Part shown: positions 12,701-25,600 of the stretch, piece after piece | Position numbering within the stretch: position 1 is the stretch's first letter | How the letters are laid out: each line of letters begins with the position of its first letter | From: Paragyromitra xinjiangensis | Taxonomy: Eukaryota; Ascomycota; Pezizomycetes; Pezizales; Discinaceae | Direction of reading: 5' to 3' | DNA length: 64,000 nucleotides | Assembly (NCBI GenBank): GCA_038503065.1 | Contig: JBCAMK010000003.1 | Location: 1,550,001 to 1,614,000 of the forward strand | The notes under the pieces: generated by a model | Seen by the model: only the letters and a program-made list of their open reading frames with translations | Databases searched by the model: none | Told to the model about the DNA's origin: nothing | Program-made: the position numbers and the translations under genes

Positions 12701-13766
12701 ATTGGCGTGAGCAACGCCCCTGATTTTCAACCTTCCCTGTGTATATCTGATTCCAGCTGCCTGGGGGGTTGGGTATGAAGATGGAACAGCGGGGTCACCC
12801 GCACTATGAAATCGCTATACAAACTACATAACCTGTAGAGTACCTCTTCGCACGCAAAGACTCCATAGGCTGGCAGCTGGCAAACCAATTGAACACACAT
12901 GGCACCCAATGCTCAGCCACGAATAGATCTCTCCCAATAGACTCGGAATCCCCGGCTAATGTTGTCGTGGGTGTGGAAATAAGGTTCTAAAGTTGAAAGT
13001 ATTGGCGGACAAAAGGTTGCGTATGGCTCAGCCTCATGAAACCTCTACCTGCGACACCAACCTCATACCACAACGTCACGGGCAACGATACCATAGAATT
13101 CGTCCGAAGTCGAGATTCAACTCGTGAGAGAGAAAAACTCACCCAAAATAACCAGGCCATCAAACTACTCCCATCCAAAAGCTTCGGGTGCGTCCCGGAT
13201 CCCCTACACTTGCATATACTCTGCAGAACCCTATGGATTCCCCGTGACACGAGAGATACCATTCGCTATTTATGGGACAGCGGTTACCCAATTCAGCTTT
13301 CAGTACCTAATCATGGGTAACCCGCCATCCCAATCAATCAATGAGCAGTACAATAGGTCAATAGCGTACATACACACTTTCTCGTCATCACTGCAGGCAT
13401 CCCGCCAGAAGAAAGAAGGGCAGCAAACGAAAATCGCCACACGAGACACAACTTTATCTCGTGGCGAGCCAAACACCGCACAGCCTCAGATGAATAATCC
13501 GTTCGATTTTAGGTATCTAAGTACTCCAAATCCCAGGATCGTGTTGACCCGTGGTACCATGAGACTTAGCACAACCAGCCTCCAAATAATCCATCAATAT
13601 ATCGATAAATACGCGGGCTACGCTACACATCCGTAGCAGAGAGGTAAATCGACCCTCACTGTGCTCCTCGCGCCGTTTGGCGGCATACGTCTCTCCCCGA
13701 ATTATCCGGAGTCGATACCTGCATCAATACCCACGCTGAGCGAGCGTTCCCTGTGAACAACTCACA
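9778..13766. other. 4-kb region without a convincing gene
   Basis: 3' flank of LeuRS, then long stretches with only short frames on either strand. The best candidate coding signal is a hydrophobic frame on the minus strand at 10676-10920, with a possible C-terminal exon at 10650-10572 (see findings). Frames at 12232-12489, 12727-12909 and 13036-13636 look like chance frames. No tRNA, rRNA or transposon signature recognised. The last few hundred bases should hold the promoter of the Flc-like gene. Confidence 0.5.
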
Positions 13767-16565
13767 ATGCCGCCGGCATGGCTCCCGACGCTGATGCTCA
13801 TACTCTTTGCACAATTGCCAGCCGCAATAGCAGCAGATGGTGAGGTCGCTTCTTCTGGCGAGTTATTGGACGATCGGAGACCTGCACTGTATACCGGGGA
13901 GTTCGGAAACTGTATGGAAAACTCTGCTATCACGATCAATCGCTTCGATGCAGCGTACTACGTAGACAACATGACTGTAGTCTTTAATATTGATGGACAA
14001 ACAACTCTTGTGAATGAAAACTTAATGAGTAAGTGACTCCTATCAAGACAAAGCCATTAATATTAGTTAACCTTTCTACTAGTCTATCTGACCGTGAATG
14101 CATGTTCGTGATCGACATTTCTCCCCGATTTTATGCATGAACTGATTTACAGGATTTCGAATATAGACGGAGAAAGCCGATTCAATCTGATCTTCAACCC
14201 TTGCAATGCCAACTTACCTTCCCTCTGCCCTGCCAGAGCTAGCGTAAACATATCAGCAGCACATGCAATTCCAGTATCCCCATCTGATGTTGCTGGGATT
14301 CCAAGTCCGTCACCCGATATTCTTTTTACCATATATCTTTTTTTTTTCTTTCTTTTCTTTTCTTTCCTAACCGGTACTAGAAATTGCTTTCCACATCCCT
14401 GATTTTGAGGGGCGAGCGGATTTGCGGATTTTTTCAAACTCAACACGGCGCCAAATTGCTTGTGTTACTGCGCTCGTTACTAACGGAAATAGTTTCTCAC
14501 ATCCAAAAATCATTTCCCTAATATTAGCTGGTTTTGCGATTGTTGTTTGCCTTGCCTCGTTTATTGCAACAATTAGCGGCAATGGGATTATCAACTCACG
14601 AGTATTATACGCCCATTCCCTTTCAGTATATACTGTATTTTCCTGTTATCATTCGATATACTTCACCGGAGCTCTCTCTGTTAATTTCCCGAGTGTTCTC
14701 ATTGCCTTTTGGTCGAACTTTGCTTGGGCTTCTGGCATAATCACAAATGAATCTATGCAAAACTCCCTCGACAAATTTACGAGGAAGTCTGCTCGTTCAA
14801 CAAGCACAGGTCCCGATACAGAAGCATTGAAGCTGTCTAAAGAATTATATTCGATATCAAAGCGAAGTTTCAGGTTTGGGGAACATCAAAAAGAGGGGCT
14901 CCCAGTTCCTGGAAACTTTTCAGGTTTCCCCGCAACTCTAGCTGAGGCCGAAATAACATCCACAAACGCTTTTATGACAGCTTTCGTGTGGTTCTTGGTT
15001 CTCCTGATGGGTATCACTATCCTTATCAGTGTATTCAAATTTACCCTAGAAACCCTTACCGTTATGGGTTTGAGGAAAACTCGTCTTCAGGTATTTCGAG
15101 ACAATTGGTTAGCTTTTTTACGATCAGTTTTATTAAGAACGGTTTGAATTCACTTCACTTCATCTCGTTCTTGAGACCAACATGAAGGCGTAGGTACTGA
15201 CAGGATAGTCCAGGCATTTATTGCCTTCTTTCCAATTGTGTTGCTTGCAACTTTTCAGTTTACGGTGAAGGAGCCTGGGCCACAAGGCATCGCCGGAATT
15301 GTGTTTGCGATTATGGTCGTTGGGATGTTCACGGCTGCAACATACGCATATCTTCACAGATGGCGTGGCGGAAAGCTCCGACTTGTAAGAGAAAGTCGAG
15401 TGATATCCCTTGAACGTAAGTTTGGCTTTCTTCCGTGGTGTAAGATTTCACGGCGAAGCAGCATTACTACGGGCCAAAAGTCGGAACCGACGGTCATACC
15501 CTGGTGGAAGTTATCGATCGAGACATACCAGGAACGGGCGTCAGTTCACGAAGAGGAGCTGTTTATCCGCCGATTCGGATGGTTATCCGCAAGATTCCGC
15601 AGGCGTCGGTGGTGGTTTTTTGGACCTTGGCTCTTTTATGAATTCCTTAGAGCTCTGTTTTATGGTGGGGGTCAAGAGAACTCAAGAGCACAGGTCTTTG
15701 GGCTGCTAGCTATAGAGATCATTGCCTTCGGCCTTTCGGTCTTTGCAAACCCCTTCCAAAGCGTGAGGTCAGTAAACTATTAATTATCACATCATATCAC
15801 CGGAAACTTACTACCCAGGTCTTCCAGATTGAATGCATTGATGGTATACCTTTTTGGTATCATGAAAATTGCAACCTTAGCAATCATCGCCGCTTTCATA
15901 ATGCACCCTAGTCTAAATGTAAGCATCTCCTACCACCTTCCAAACATCGAAAATGACAAGCGAATCTGACGTGAGGATCACAGAGGATCATCGTAACGGT
16001 ACTTGGGATTGCCGTAATTGTTTTCCAGGGTATCACGACGTTGGTGGTGATCATCTTCAGTGCTGTCAACGTTTACACTACGTATTTCGGGATTGCTTCC
16101 CCAGAATCCCAGATCAAACCTGAATCATGTATGCCGGCAAGAGAAAAGTACCTCGGGCACATCAAAGCAAGATCTATTGATATCGATCCTCCACCAAAAG
16201 TCGCACCCGTTCCACCACAACCTGTCGCTCCCTCGTTTTCCGTCACCGATGTCCGAAGATATCCTAAAATCGATGATGAATATGACGATCAAGTAGGATC
16301 CCTGTTTTCGGGGTCTTCACGGAGGGGTACACCAAATATCCCTCCTGGAGCAAGATTGCCCCGACAAACCTGGTCGCCTAGCCCAAGATGGTCCAACGAG
16401 GACGTGTCTTCAATTCCTCAGCCCAATTCCCGAACCGATTGGCCTTTGCTCAACGGCCCCTTAATGCCAGTAAAGGATAGTTTCAGAAAAGAAACCTCCT
16501 CTCCTAAGGCGCACGATTCGCGACTGTTTGAGACGGACGTACATACCTTCCCGCAAAAACTCTAG
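13767..16565 (+). CDS. Flc-family (TRP-like) multispanning membrane protein
   Basis: Homologue of the fungal Flc/TRP-like family (yeast FLC1-3; proposed FAD transport into the ER or calcium-channel activity, linked to cell-wall integrity). Seven exons: 13767-14028, 14083-14107, 14153-14304, 14381-15141, 15214-15767, 15819-15918, 15984-16565, about 811 aa. Residues 1-22 are a signal peptide (LPTLMLILFAQLPAAIAA). An ML-like luminal domain follows (ALYTGEFGNC, IFNPCNANLPSLCP, IAFHIPDFEG, LRIF.NST). About nine membrane spans begin after VTNGNSFSHP, including the family motifs HSLSVYTVF, FTGALSVNFPS, FWSNFAWASG and SMQNS. The cytosolic C-terminal tail of about 150 residues is Pro/Ser-rich. Exon 2 is only 25 bp; it is needed to keep the ML-like domain in frame (YLTVNA). 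Ligand or ion specificity cannot be read from the sequence. Confidence 0.92.
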
Positions 16566-19500
16566 CCCTCTAACAAATTATTTCTTTCCTCTTCCTAAAT
16601 CACATGCTCATCTCTTAGCATGTCTGCTGCTATCCCCGCTTACGTGACCAAAGATAAATCTTTTAGCGAATAAATGTTTTCCCTATGTCGTACTCTTAGA
16701 TCTGCCTTGTTACTAGTTTTTTGTATCCAGTGGGTCCTGTAGATATAATCATGATGACGGCCATTGTTGATCAATTTTGGCAGCCTCGCAGACGATCATT
16801 TCTGTTTGTGGGGTTGAGTTCTTTTTCTGGAAAGCATCATTACCCGAACGTTGAAAATATCGTCACTTTTGACGGTCTGTGCGATTCTGACAGCGGTAAA
16901 CGACAAGCCAAGGGGAGAGGTTTTTTTTGAACACGGACCCTTCCCAAAGATATGTAGCTTCCTCACTGGGGTGGAGGGCCTAGCCTTGGTGCGCAACACG
17001 CGGTGAAGACCCTCCTGTGCTCTACCATTCCCAGCCAATTAGTACTGGGTACCAGTTTTAGGCTTTATCCTCTTTTGTGAATCACCCGATTTCAAGATGT
17101 ATGTTAAATTGTGATTCCAAGTGATCGACTTACTTAGATCCTTTGGGGCAGCCTCTGGTGGGAGATATCTGCAACCGATGCGTAAGCCGAAGGTTATCCA
17201 GGGAAAAGGAAAGAGAGCTCCTGCCATGTGAGCTCATCGATCCCAAGAGGAGTTACACGGCTTCCCCAGCCGTTTTTTCCCTTGCGTGTGTATCCACAAA
17301 CACCCTTTTCTCCGCTCTTTTCGTCCCTGGAGCACGACGGGGCCGCATCACTTTTACCCTTGAAACTCACGACGGTCGAGACTACAAGCGAACCGGTTAA
17401 ATCCCAGAGGTCCTGTAAAAGGGCGATGATTGCCAGCTCTTTAGGAGGTCCCCACGCTCAACGCTTAATTACATCGTGAAGAGCCAGTACACTCTGATAC
17501 AACGGCGATCAAGATTATTAAATCGCGGTAAACCCGCCATCTAGCCATTCCCCTTTTCTCAAGAGCCGTTCACTACTGTCATTAAGAGGCACACCACACT
17601 AAGGTCGTCTTTTAGCTCCTTTATTAACAATTCCCTTCTTGAACCTCTGTGCACTTTTGCCTGCCCTTAGACGAGCTTCGCCAGGAGACGCGTTGTCGGA
17701 GAATTTTGGTGATGGTACATCTTTGACAGGTTGACAGCCGCTCGTTTCAAGTGGAAAGGGCGTTAGTTGGACTGTTCACGACGGCCAAGCGCCTTATGCG
17801 GGGATCAATGCGTACATTGATCTCGACCAGGACCTGATTGGCGTCTTCAAATTTTGTGTGATTCACGCTGGGCTGCATGATGTGGATGACGCTTCGGCAC
17901 AGCTTGCGAGGAAATTCCGACTTGTGGAACGGTAAGATTTACGGTCCCACCGACAGGGCTACGGTACAGGGAGTAGGTTTGTTGTTGGTTCTTCTACCAA
18001 TGTTCCATGCAGCTCCTGGGTCTTGGCGGCATCTGGGTCACAATTCTGCTCATGAACTTGCCTAAGTACCAATAATTTAGCAATAGTTACCGACTGTTCC
18101 AATTCATCATGGATTGGAAATGGACCCACCTGCGGTGAGGTTGTAAGGGGAGATCTGCCATATTATGCCAGATTCCCGTCGATAAATGATGCTGGCAAGA
18201 CAGCAAAGGCACCAATTATCAGTCGAAAACTGTGCAAAAACCCCTCCGCTTTTCCCAAGATAGAACGCCGTGCCGACCCCATAAATATGGAGCAGCGCAC
18301 TGTTCATGCAACACTAAGACCATCGCCAAATGGTAAGGTGTGGTGAACCACTTCTCATCGGTCGGCCACCACATTCATGGTGGGGGGTTCCTTGACTTCG
18401 GGATCCACCATCTGTGATAGGCAATTCTCATCCGAGGATCCACCTAACTACCCGTCCATCCCTTGTAAACCCTTGCAAATCATACAATCTTCTGCATGAT
18501 ACACATCCTGGGCTACCTACTTAGTTGCTTTTTTTCCCGTCCTGCGATGCTTCGCGTTTCGTGCAAATAATAATATTTCATGCCCGAACTCCCCGTTCAA
18601 AAATCTTTTTTAAACCGTTTCGTTTGGTATTCCAAATTCTGGCAGGCATTTTCTCCTTTTCTTTTTTTTTTTCAACGAAACGAAAACTCTAAACGTTTTC
18701 GGTTGCCGGCAAGCAATATCGTACGATTCTCCGACCACAACTGCCGCGCCAGCGCCATCTCGCTTAATATGTAACAGTCCCAAATTGATCTTAACCTCAG
18801 TTTCCGGGCATAACATGTTGATGCGCGCTTAGGCGAAAAATGTGGTAGGATAAGTTTGATCTAATTCGCTTCCGGCCACGTTGCTGCAAACTGTGACGGG
18901 CCGTATGGCTGTAGATCGGCTGAGGGGCGTGTTGCAAAGCAGCATGATACGGGTCTCTCTGGTCTGGGACAGTAGAGAGGGGGCTTTGTGAATCGGGGAG
19001 CGCGAGGGCTGGACGCTTTCTGAAGATGATGTATCATAAAGAGGCGGGCAGAAGAGAAGTATGACGGACGATAGGGTATGCGTGCGCTGGAAATTGAATA
19101 AAAAAGCGGAGTAAACTTGGAATCTGCAGGTTTACCTGCTCCATTCCATCGTTCCTTCTTCTCACCGCGCTGCACATATCATTCCTGCTCTCGGCCAGCG
19201 CAGTGGTGCTGGTTCGGTCACTTGACCAACCTTCCAGAAGCCAGAAAGAAAAAAAAATCAGATTTCTTTATGCGGCGGATGATATCCCACGAACGCAGTT
19301 AGGAGGGTGCATGATATTCGGGTTAGAACACCAACACCAACCCCTCCCATGAATTGCGTTCCCCAACCTGTGGGACAGCGTCGTCACATTTTATTTTATT
19401 TTTTTGAGACGTTCGTCCCGGCCAGGCAGCCTTCTCTGGGAAAACGATCTGCGCGATGATTGTTTCGCCCCCATCTCACCCTTGGAATCGTGGGATGATT

Positions 19501-21735
19501 ATCGGGGAATCCCTGTAAATCAAGACACAATCCCGACCCTCTGTTTAGACGGTCAATCACGGTAAAATGCAGACCAATTGATTGGTGAAGTCTGCTATTT
19601 CTGAAACTTCCACGGGTTAAAAGCGGTAAGGTCAACGCCTCCTCCAAGGATCCGTTAAAGGCCCCTGACCATATCCCCTGCTGCTCATCATCGTCAGCAA
19701 TGATCGTTCGCGCAGCGCCGCTCAGGCAAAGCTAAATGTTCCACCAATCGCAAGCAGAGGTTACGGGAGCCACTGCTTCCGCGCTATCATGCTTGTAATT
19801 GTTCTTTTTCTTTTCTCTGCGGCTGGCTCGATTCGAGCGATCAGTCATGGTATGGTGCAACGCCCCAACTTCAACCCATCCAAAGACTGCTGTGGGATGA
19901 GGTCGTCCTTGCCTTATGTCGAAGGTCACTGTTGACGATGATTTTCACGCGTAGATACTGGCTTTGTCTTGAACGTAAGAAAAGATCGTGAAGATGGTGT
20001 GTGTGCATTCCTGCTAAGATCTACCTGGCGATAAAGTACAGGAAACCGTGCTACCAACAGTTCATCCTGAAGCCATGTATGAGTTGCGTCATGTCACAGC
20101 TCTGTCGCAAACCAACCTTGCACGAGACAGAGACTGATTTGAAGTTTTGTTTACTGCTTCCCATGGAAAGCAGAAGACCTTCGCTCACAAGATGAGCGGC
20201 TCGAGGTTGACATAATTCTTGCCTGCTTTACGTGTGAAAACATACCCTACTCTACTCTCTACACGAGACCACTTGAACATGCTGCCGCGCGCATTGAGCA
20301 TCTGGCGTACAAGTCCCTGCCAAATGGAAACAAAATCCCGAATTTTCTGCACACCCTCAAATAGTGAGCCACCTATCCTATGCAAAACATTTCTCCAAGG
20401 GAAAATAAGGAAAGAAAGACAACCCCAGGATGGGACTGTGTTGCCGAGACCCGCTTGGTAAGGTAGCTGTTTATGTTGGGAGAGGCTGTTTCGGGTTGAG
20501 TTCGAGGGTCGTTTCCACTACGTCAAGTCAACAATAGCAATGCCCATCTACCCAGGGCTCGTGAACTGCCATCTCTGTTTCAACGATTACCTATTCCATC
20601 AAGATCTTCCCTCAGAACCAGGCTGTTGGTTAAAGACGTGAAGCAGAGGATAATATGGCGTAGGTGGATGATGCTACTCAGGTCTTCCTCTGGCCAGTGA
20701 ATCTCCCATGGCTTCTCATCCCATCTTTCGCACCCCAGCTGTCCTGCCCCAATGCTCCCGGTAAATCTTAACCAGTAAGCGGTTTGTGGCAATCACCGAT
20801 GCTTCCCCACCTTGACTCCACTGACTCTCCGTCGTCAAGTATTGACGGCGGTGAGCTCGTCTCCTTCGTGACCTTGATTCAATTCCTTTCCTTTTCTTCT
20901 TCTACCGCGAATACCTCCCCTCATAACCCTGCATTATTTTCCCTCCTATCTCCCCGTCAAGCAGTTACCCAGAGTACGCACCGTTTCCTCGGCCTCTCCT
21001 TGTCGTGGGATAGTACCAATCTTATCACGTTTCCTTGCCTCTTTTCCCATAACGGTATATCACAATCCTCCCTTGCCTCCCTATACAGCGGAGTGCTCTC
21101 CTAAGCCCATTGTGTCTGCCTGCGCACAGGGGAGAGACTTGATATACTTTCTCGCTCCACCCGTCATCCCATCCTCCCATCATCCTGTTGATGATCTTTC
21201 GATTTTGCTCTCTACTTTCGTAGTAGCCTTTCCCATTACGTGCACCGGTGGCCCCCCCTCTATTTCCCTGTAAATCAGCACGGTCAATCAATCGGGACGT
21301 CAATCAATCAACCCCGTCTTTTGCCCATCCTTTACCGTTACCTTACATTGTGCCCGAGAGAAACCAGGGGTCTCGCTTCGATTTTTCCCTGGCAAATATC
21401 CGACGTTAACGGTTGGCCCCCTCGGCCTCGCATCACCATCCCGAACTAAAATATACTCACCCGTCGCCTGGATTTCCTTACCCAGGAACAAACGGTCCCA
21501 TAAATACCCCCACGGCGCCCTCTCCATCAATTCGAGGTCACCCGTTGGATTAATACTTGTGTTCCCAAGAGGCGTATTGTCCTGTCGAGTTTAATAGTCC
21601 CCAACATTCCACGTGCACCTCTGCTTGCCGTTATTATCGCAGTAGCTTGAAGACGTTCTTTCGTCCCAACTTCTCCTTGCGCCGACATTCTTCCACAAAA
21701 CACTCTTCCTCACACTACTTCCTCCAATCCCTAAA
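16566..21735. other. 5.2-kb gene-free region
   Basis: Between the Flc-like gene and the C2H2 factor. Only short frames without family resemblance were seen on either strand. The 20.8-21.7 kb part is strongly pyrimidine-rich on the plus strand and probably holds the promoter and a long leader of the C2H2 gene. No tRNA, rRNA or mobile element recognised. A long non-coding transcript cannot be excluded. Confidence 0.5.
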
Positions 21736-22694
21736 ATGAATCTTCCAAGCCTTGTTCACCCTTCACAACACCAGACTCACTTCTCTCCGATTCCTGGCCA
21801 CGGACACCGTCCAGAGCATTCGATGTTGAACTCCCATCACTCGCAACACCATTCTCCTTCGTATTCGCATGAATACCATTCTCATCCGCCCGCCCCTCCC
21901 CCATCACCACCAGTAGAAGATAACTCAAAGTGTTCACTGCCTTCGATCTCGACATTGCTCGTGTATGCTGATTGTGGGCCAACGAATGGAAATGGTAAGG
22001 GTTTTCAGTGTCCGGATCCGATTGTTGGATAGTTCTAACGGTGTTTCTCGTTGCAGGAATGGAAAGGCAACAACAGTCGCACTCCCCAGCGCAATACCAC
22101 AACCAATCCTCACCTCACTCACATTCAAGAGTTACGCTTCCGCCAACACCTCCCATGCGACCGGATTCGGTGTTCGAAGGCAACAATTCCCCTACGATGT
22201 CGTCTCAGACTCCATCATATTTCTATTCTCCTACCTCAACACAAGGGCACCGAAACTCTTACCCACCTCAGCAGCAAAAATCGCCAGTATATTCCTCCCC
22301 TGAGTCGCCTTATCCTCCACCATCTTCTTACTATCCTCCACCGCCTCCTCCGCCCACACATTCCCAATCACCAACAGGTATGGGATATAGTAAACACATG
22401 TCACCTCACCCACCTCATCTCATGATTCCTGTTTCTGTCGCTCCCCCCTCTGCTTCGAATCCTTGGCATCACCACCATCACTCATCGCCTGCATCTCACG
22501 CCGCTTTCCCTCAATCCCAAGATCGATACATCTGTCAGACTTGCAACAAGGCTTTCTCACGGCCGAGTAGCCTGCGGATTCACAGCCATAGTCATACTGG
22601 TGAAAAGCCTTTCAAATGCCCCCATCATGGTTGTGGGAAGGCGTTCAGCGTTCGAAGCAATATGAAACGTCACGAAAGGGGCTGTCACCAATAA
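21736..22694 (+). CDS. C2H2 zinc-finger transcription factor (FlbC-like)
   Basis: Two exons, 21736-21994 and 22057-22694, about 298 aa. Two C-terminal fingers occupy roughly residues 243-297. Finger 1 is C-X2-C-X12-H-X3-H (YICQTCNKAF..SLRIHSHSH), followed by the canonical TGEKPFK linker. Finger 2 is C-X4-C-X12-H-X4-H (CPHHGC..NMKRHERGCH) and ends the protein. The rest is His/Pro/Ser/Gln-rich and probably disordered, with a LPSISTLL motif around residue 70 that recurs in related fungal factors. The architecture and RPSSLRIHSHSHTGEKPF segment recall the FlbC-type developmental regulators of Pezizomycotina, but assignment within this family is tentative. It would act in the nucleus. It is isolated, with over 5 kb of gene-free DNA on each side. 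Confidence 0.88.
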
Positions 22695-25600
22695 GCAATG
22701 TTCCTATTACTGGCTAAATGGGGGATGTGCATGATAATCGGCGAATCAGAAAACTTTCTGGGTAATTTTATGGGTTTTTGTTTTTGTTTATGTTTTTGTT
22801 TATGTTTATGGGTTTGCGTCTTTGGATATTTTCTTATATGGCTGTTCTATACCTGGGTTTCCTTAATCTGTCTTTATTCATCATATGGCTATTTGGTGGT
22901 ACCATCTCCTGCTGCTGGGAAAGCGTTGTGTATAATGTTTCTTTTTTATTGGGATTTATACTGTCGTTTAATATTTTTTTGTTTCCTACAAGCATTGCAG
23001 ATTGTATGGCGCAATTTGGTTTTGGGAGGTCTTGGATTCAGTCATGTAGTTCTGAATTGCAAGCCACTGGGATAGGTATCTTGGGTTTTGTTTAAGGTGT
23101 CTCTTACGCAAAAACTGTATTATAGAATACCTGCTCCTAGCGCAGTACGCAGGGCAGCGGAAAAATCCTAGTGTATAGCTCTATTTTATCACCACACGTG
23201 GAATCTATGGAATATTCCGAACATTTGGAGCGGGATAGCATGTTTGTTTTTTTTTTTCTCCTTAGCCCCCTTGTGCGCAACTAAATAACCTACTAGCCGG
23301 ATCGTCGTCGTCATCAAGTTCCATGTACATAAAAAGAGGTAAATGCACTTTATCGCGCGTGCATGGTGTCCGCACCAAGCCAAAAAACAATTTCTAATGT
23401 AATCTAGAATACTCCACCCCGAGAAAGCATCTCCCTTTGGACAACGTGAGCCGTGGGTGAAAGCCTCGGATGATGGGCTCTGGGAAGAGCAAGAATTCAT
23501 GTGGCAGCCAGACAGGCCCGCCGCATTGGAAACGAAACGAGTTGCTCCCTCCTGGCCACGCGAGTGGTAACAGTTTTTCTAAGCGAGGTGCGAGGTTCTT
23601 CACCGCAGGCCAAGCACGTGGCCTGCGCAGGATTTCGGTGCGCCGCCGGAGAATCCCTAGACCTTACTTACAACTACCCACTCGGTGAGACTTCGTCGCT
23701 TGCAGCAACTCCTTTCTATCAACACCGTACTGAAACGGATGCCTCTTGTCAAAGTTTGTCCTAGATCGGGTGCGGAGAAATGAGAATGGGTTCCGAAATC
23801 TAGGAGCCCACGGTTTAACCATGAAACGAGAGGGCTCCATGTCTGTGTCGGAAACAGTTCTGTGCGAGGGATCGTTAGTTATCTGCTCAAACATCAGGGT
23901 ACCGTAGTCGATGTGACCTCTGTTGGGGGTGTAAATATATATATATCACGTATTAATTGCGACTCCACCAGTAGGCAACTAGTGATGCATCTCAAGCCTT
24001 TTTTGTAATTTATTACCAGTATGGTACCGTTGCCAGGGTCCAGTCAAACTCGCTTGGGGGGGAAGGCCCCACCAGCAGCCGTGATGAAAGGATCACCTCT
24101 TTGCCGGAGATTGAGATCTTCCGGAAGCCTGTCAGTTGATTCTAGATTATACGAGAAAAGCTTCTTCTTTTTGGATGCTAGAAGTCACAAGTTGACAAAA
24201 CGTACTGCGCTGCGAAACCCCTCTTCACGAAACCATTGAACAGCCGAAAATCAAGCGGAAAACAACCCGAACCACCGAAATTTTCCGACTTGTGGGGGAT
24301 ATCCGATGGGATCGAAGGCTGACAATGTGCTCCCTCGTGACATTGACCTTAAAGATCGGAGTATATCTGGGTATTAGGCAGAAAATGAAGCTCCCTCGCC
24401 CTCCTGTGCACTGCCGCAAGGAACATGCAGCGAGAGCGATCCTCCCTCATCGTTGATCCGTAGCACATAAATTGATCTGTGTTTGGCCGCTTTCGCGAAA
24501 ATCTTTTTTTTTCCATTTCCGGGTTTTTGACGATAATCAATATGGCAGGTTTCTCGTCAAGAGCTGCCCGGATAACGCTTCTCGTTACCAGTTTTTCCAT
24601 CGCCACCTACTTCATCATCTATCTACGCCGAGGCCATACATAGATCCTAACCCATACAAATTAGCGGTGAGTGCACCGCGCGGCATTGTGTTTCTCTGCA
24701 GTGTAGCACAGGAGAGTTTTTTTTTTGCGATCTACTTACTTTAATGGCCATGTGATGCGGTACAGCACTTGGGACGTGTCAATACCAAATCAGCATCAGA
24801 TAACGGCTACGCTTCTAATCCGCCGGCTGATTGCGCGGGATTCCACGTTCTATGGAGCTTATCGGCCAACCTGCATAGTCCTTTCCCACACACCAATTTC
24901 ACGGCAGATCACTCGATACCCTTTGCTGAACAAAACCACCCCCCGGCGACTTCTATCCTGGGAAGGTGTCCCAAAACCACGTCGAAATTATGCACGATGT
25001 GCCGTTCAGATTCCGACCGCATATAGTTTTTTTTCAGATCTTACTTAAGAAAGGCATTAGCCGCTAATCGGGTTCTACAAACGGCAGCCCACCGGTTGTA
25101 CATGTACAAGTAGACACCCATCCCGCCAGCACCAAACATCCGAAAATTGGATAAACTTATGTAGGAATCTCGGTTTATACATGTTGTTTCCGGGGCAGAA
25201 CAGTGCAGCCCTATGTACCATCCCCGGTGCCAATGATTGGTGGAATTAAAAAAGCAATGCGTTCCTCATGCTCTCATTTTTCTTAACTCCGACTTGGCCA
25301 AAAAAAGCTTCGCTGCTGCCGCCCGCACACGATCAATGCTCTCTTCCAATAACTCCGTGCTCGTGTACCACATACCTCTGCTCCTCGGAGAAGATGCGGG
25401 GTATCGCGATTCCCAAAATTGCAGAAAACAGGTTTTGAAACAGCCCTTCGTCACCTTGCTGGTCCTCAGCCCAATCCATTTGTCAGTTTTTGAGGGTGCA
25501 CGTTTAAAAAATCTCCGATTCCTAAGCATTCGCTCGGGGAGGAGGTAATTGGTGGGTTTTTTTTTCTGCCTACTGCGGCTGTTTGGAAACGTGAACCAGG

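Noticed and set aside
19197..19240. A-box-like gcgcagtgg followed by ggttcgg, suggesting a tRNA
   Set aside because: The spacing does not allow anticodon and T arms, and no acceptor stem could be paired.
22698..23095. Frames after the C2H2 gene encoding Phe/Leu/Cys-rich strings
   Set aside because: A product of T/G-rich composition, with no conserved features; more likely 3' UTR.
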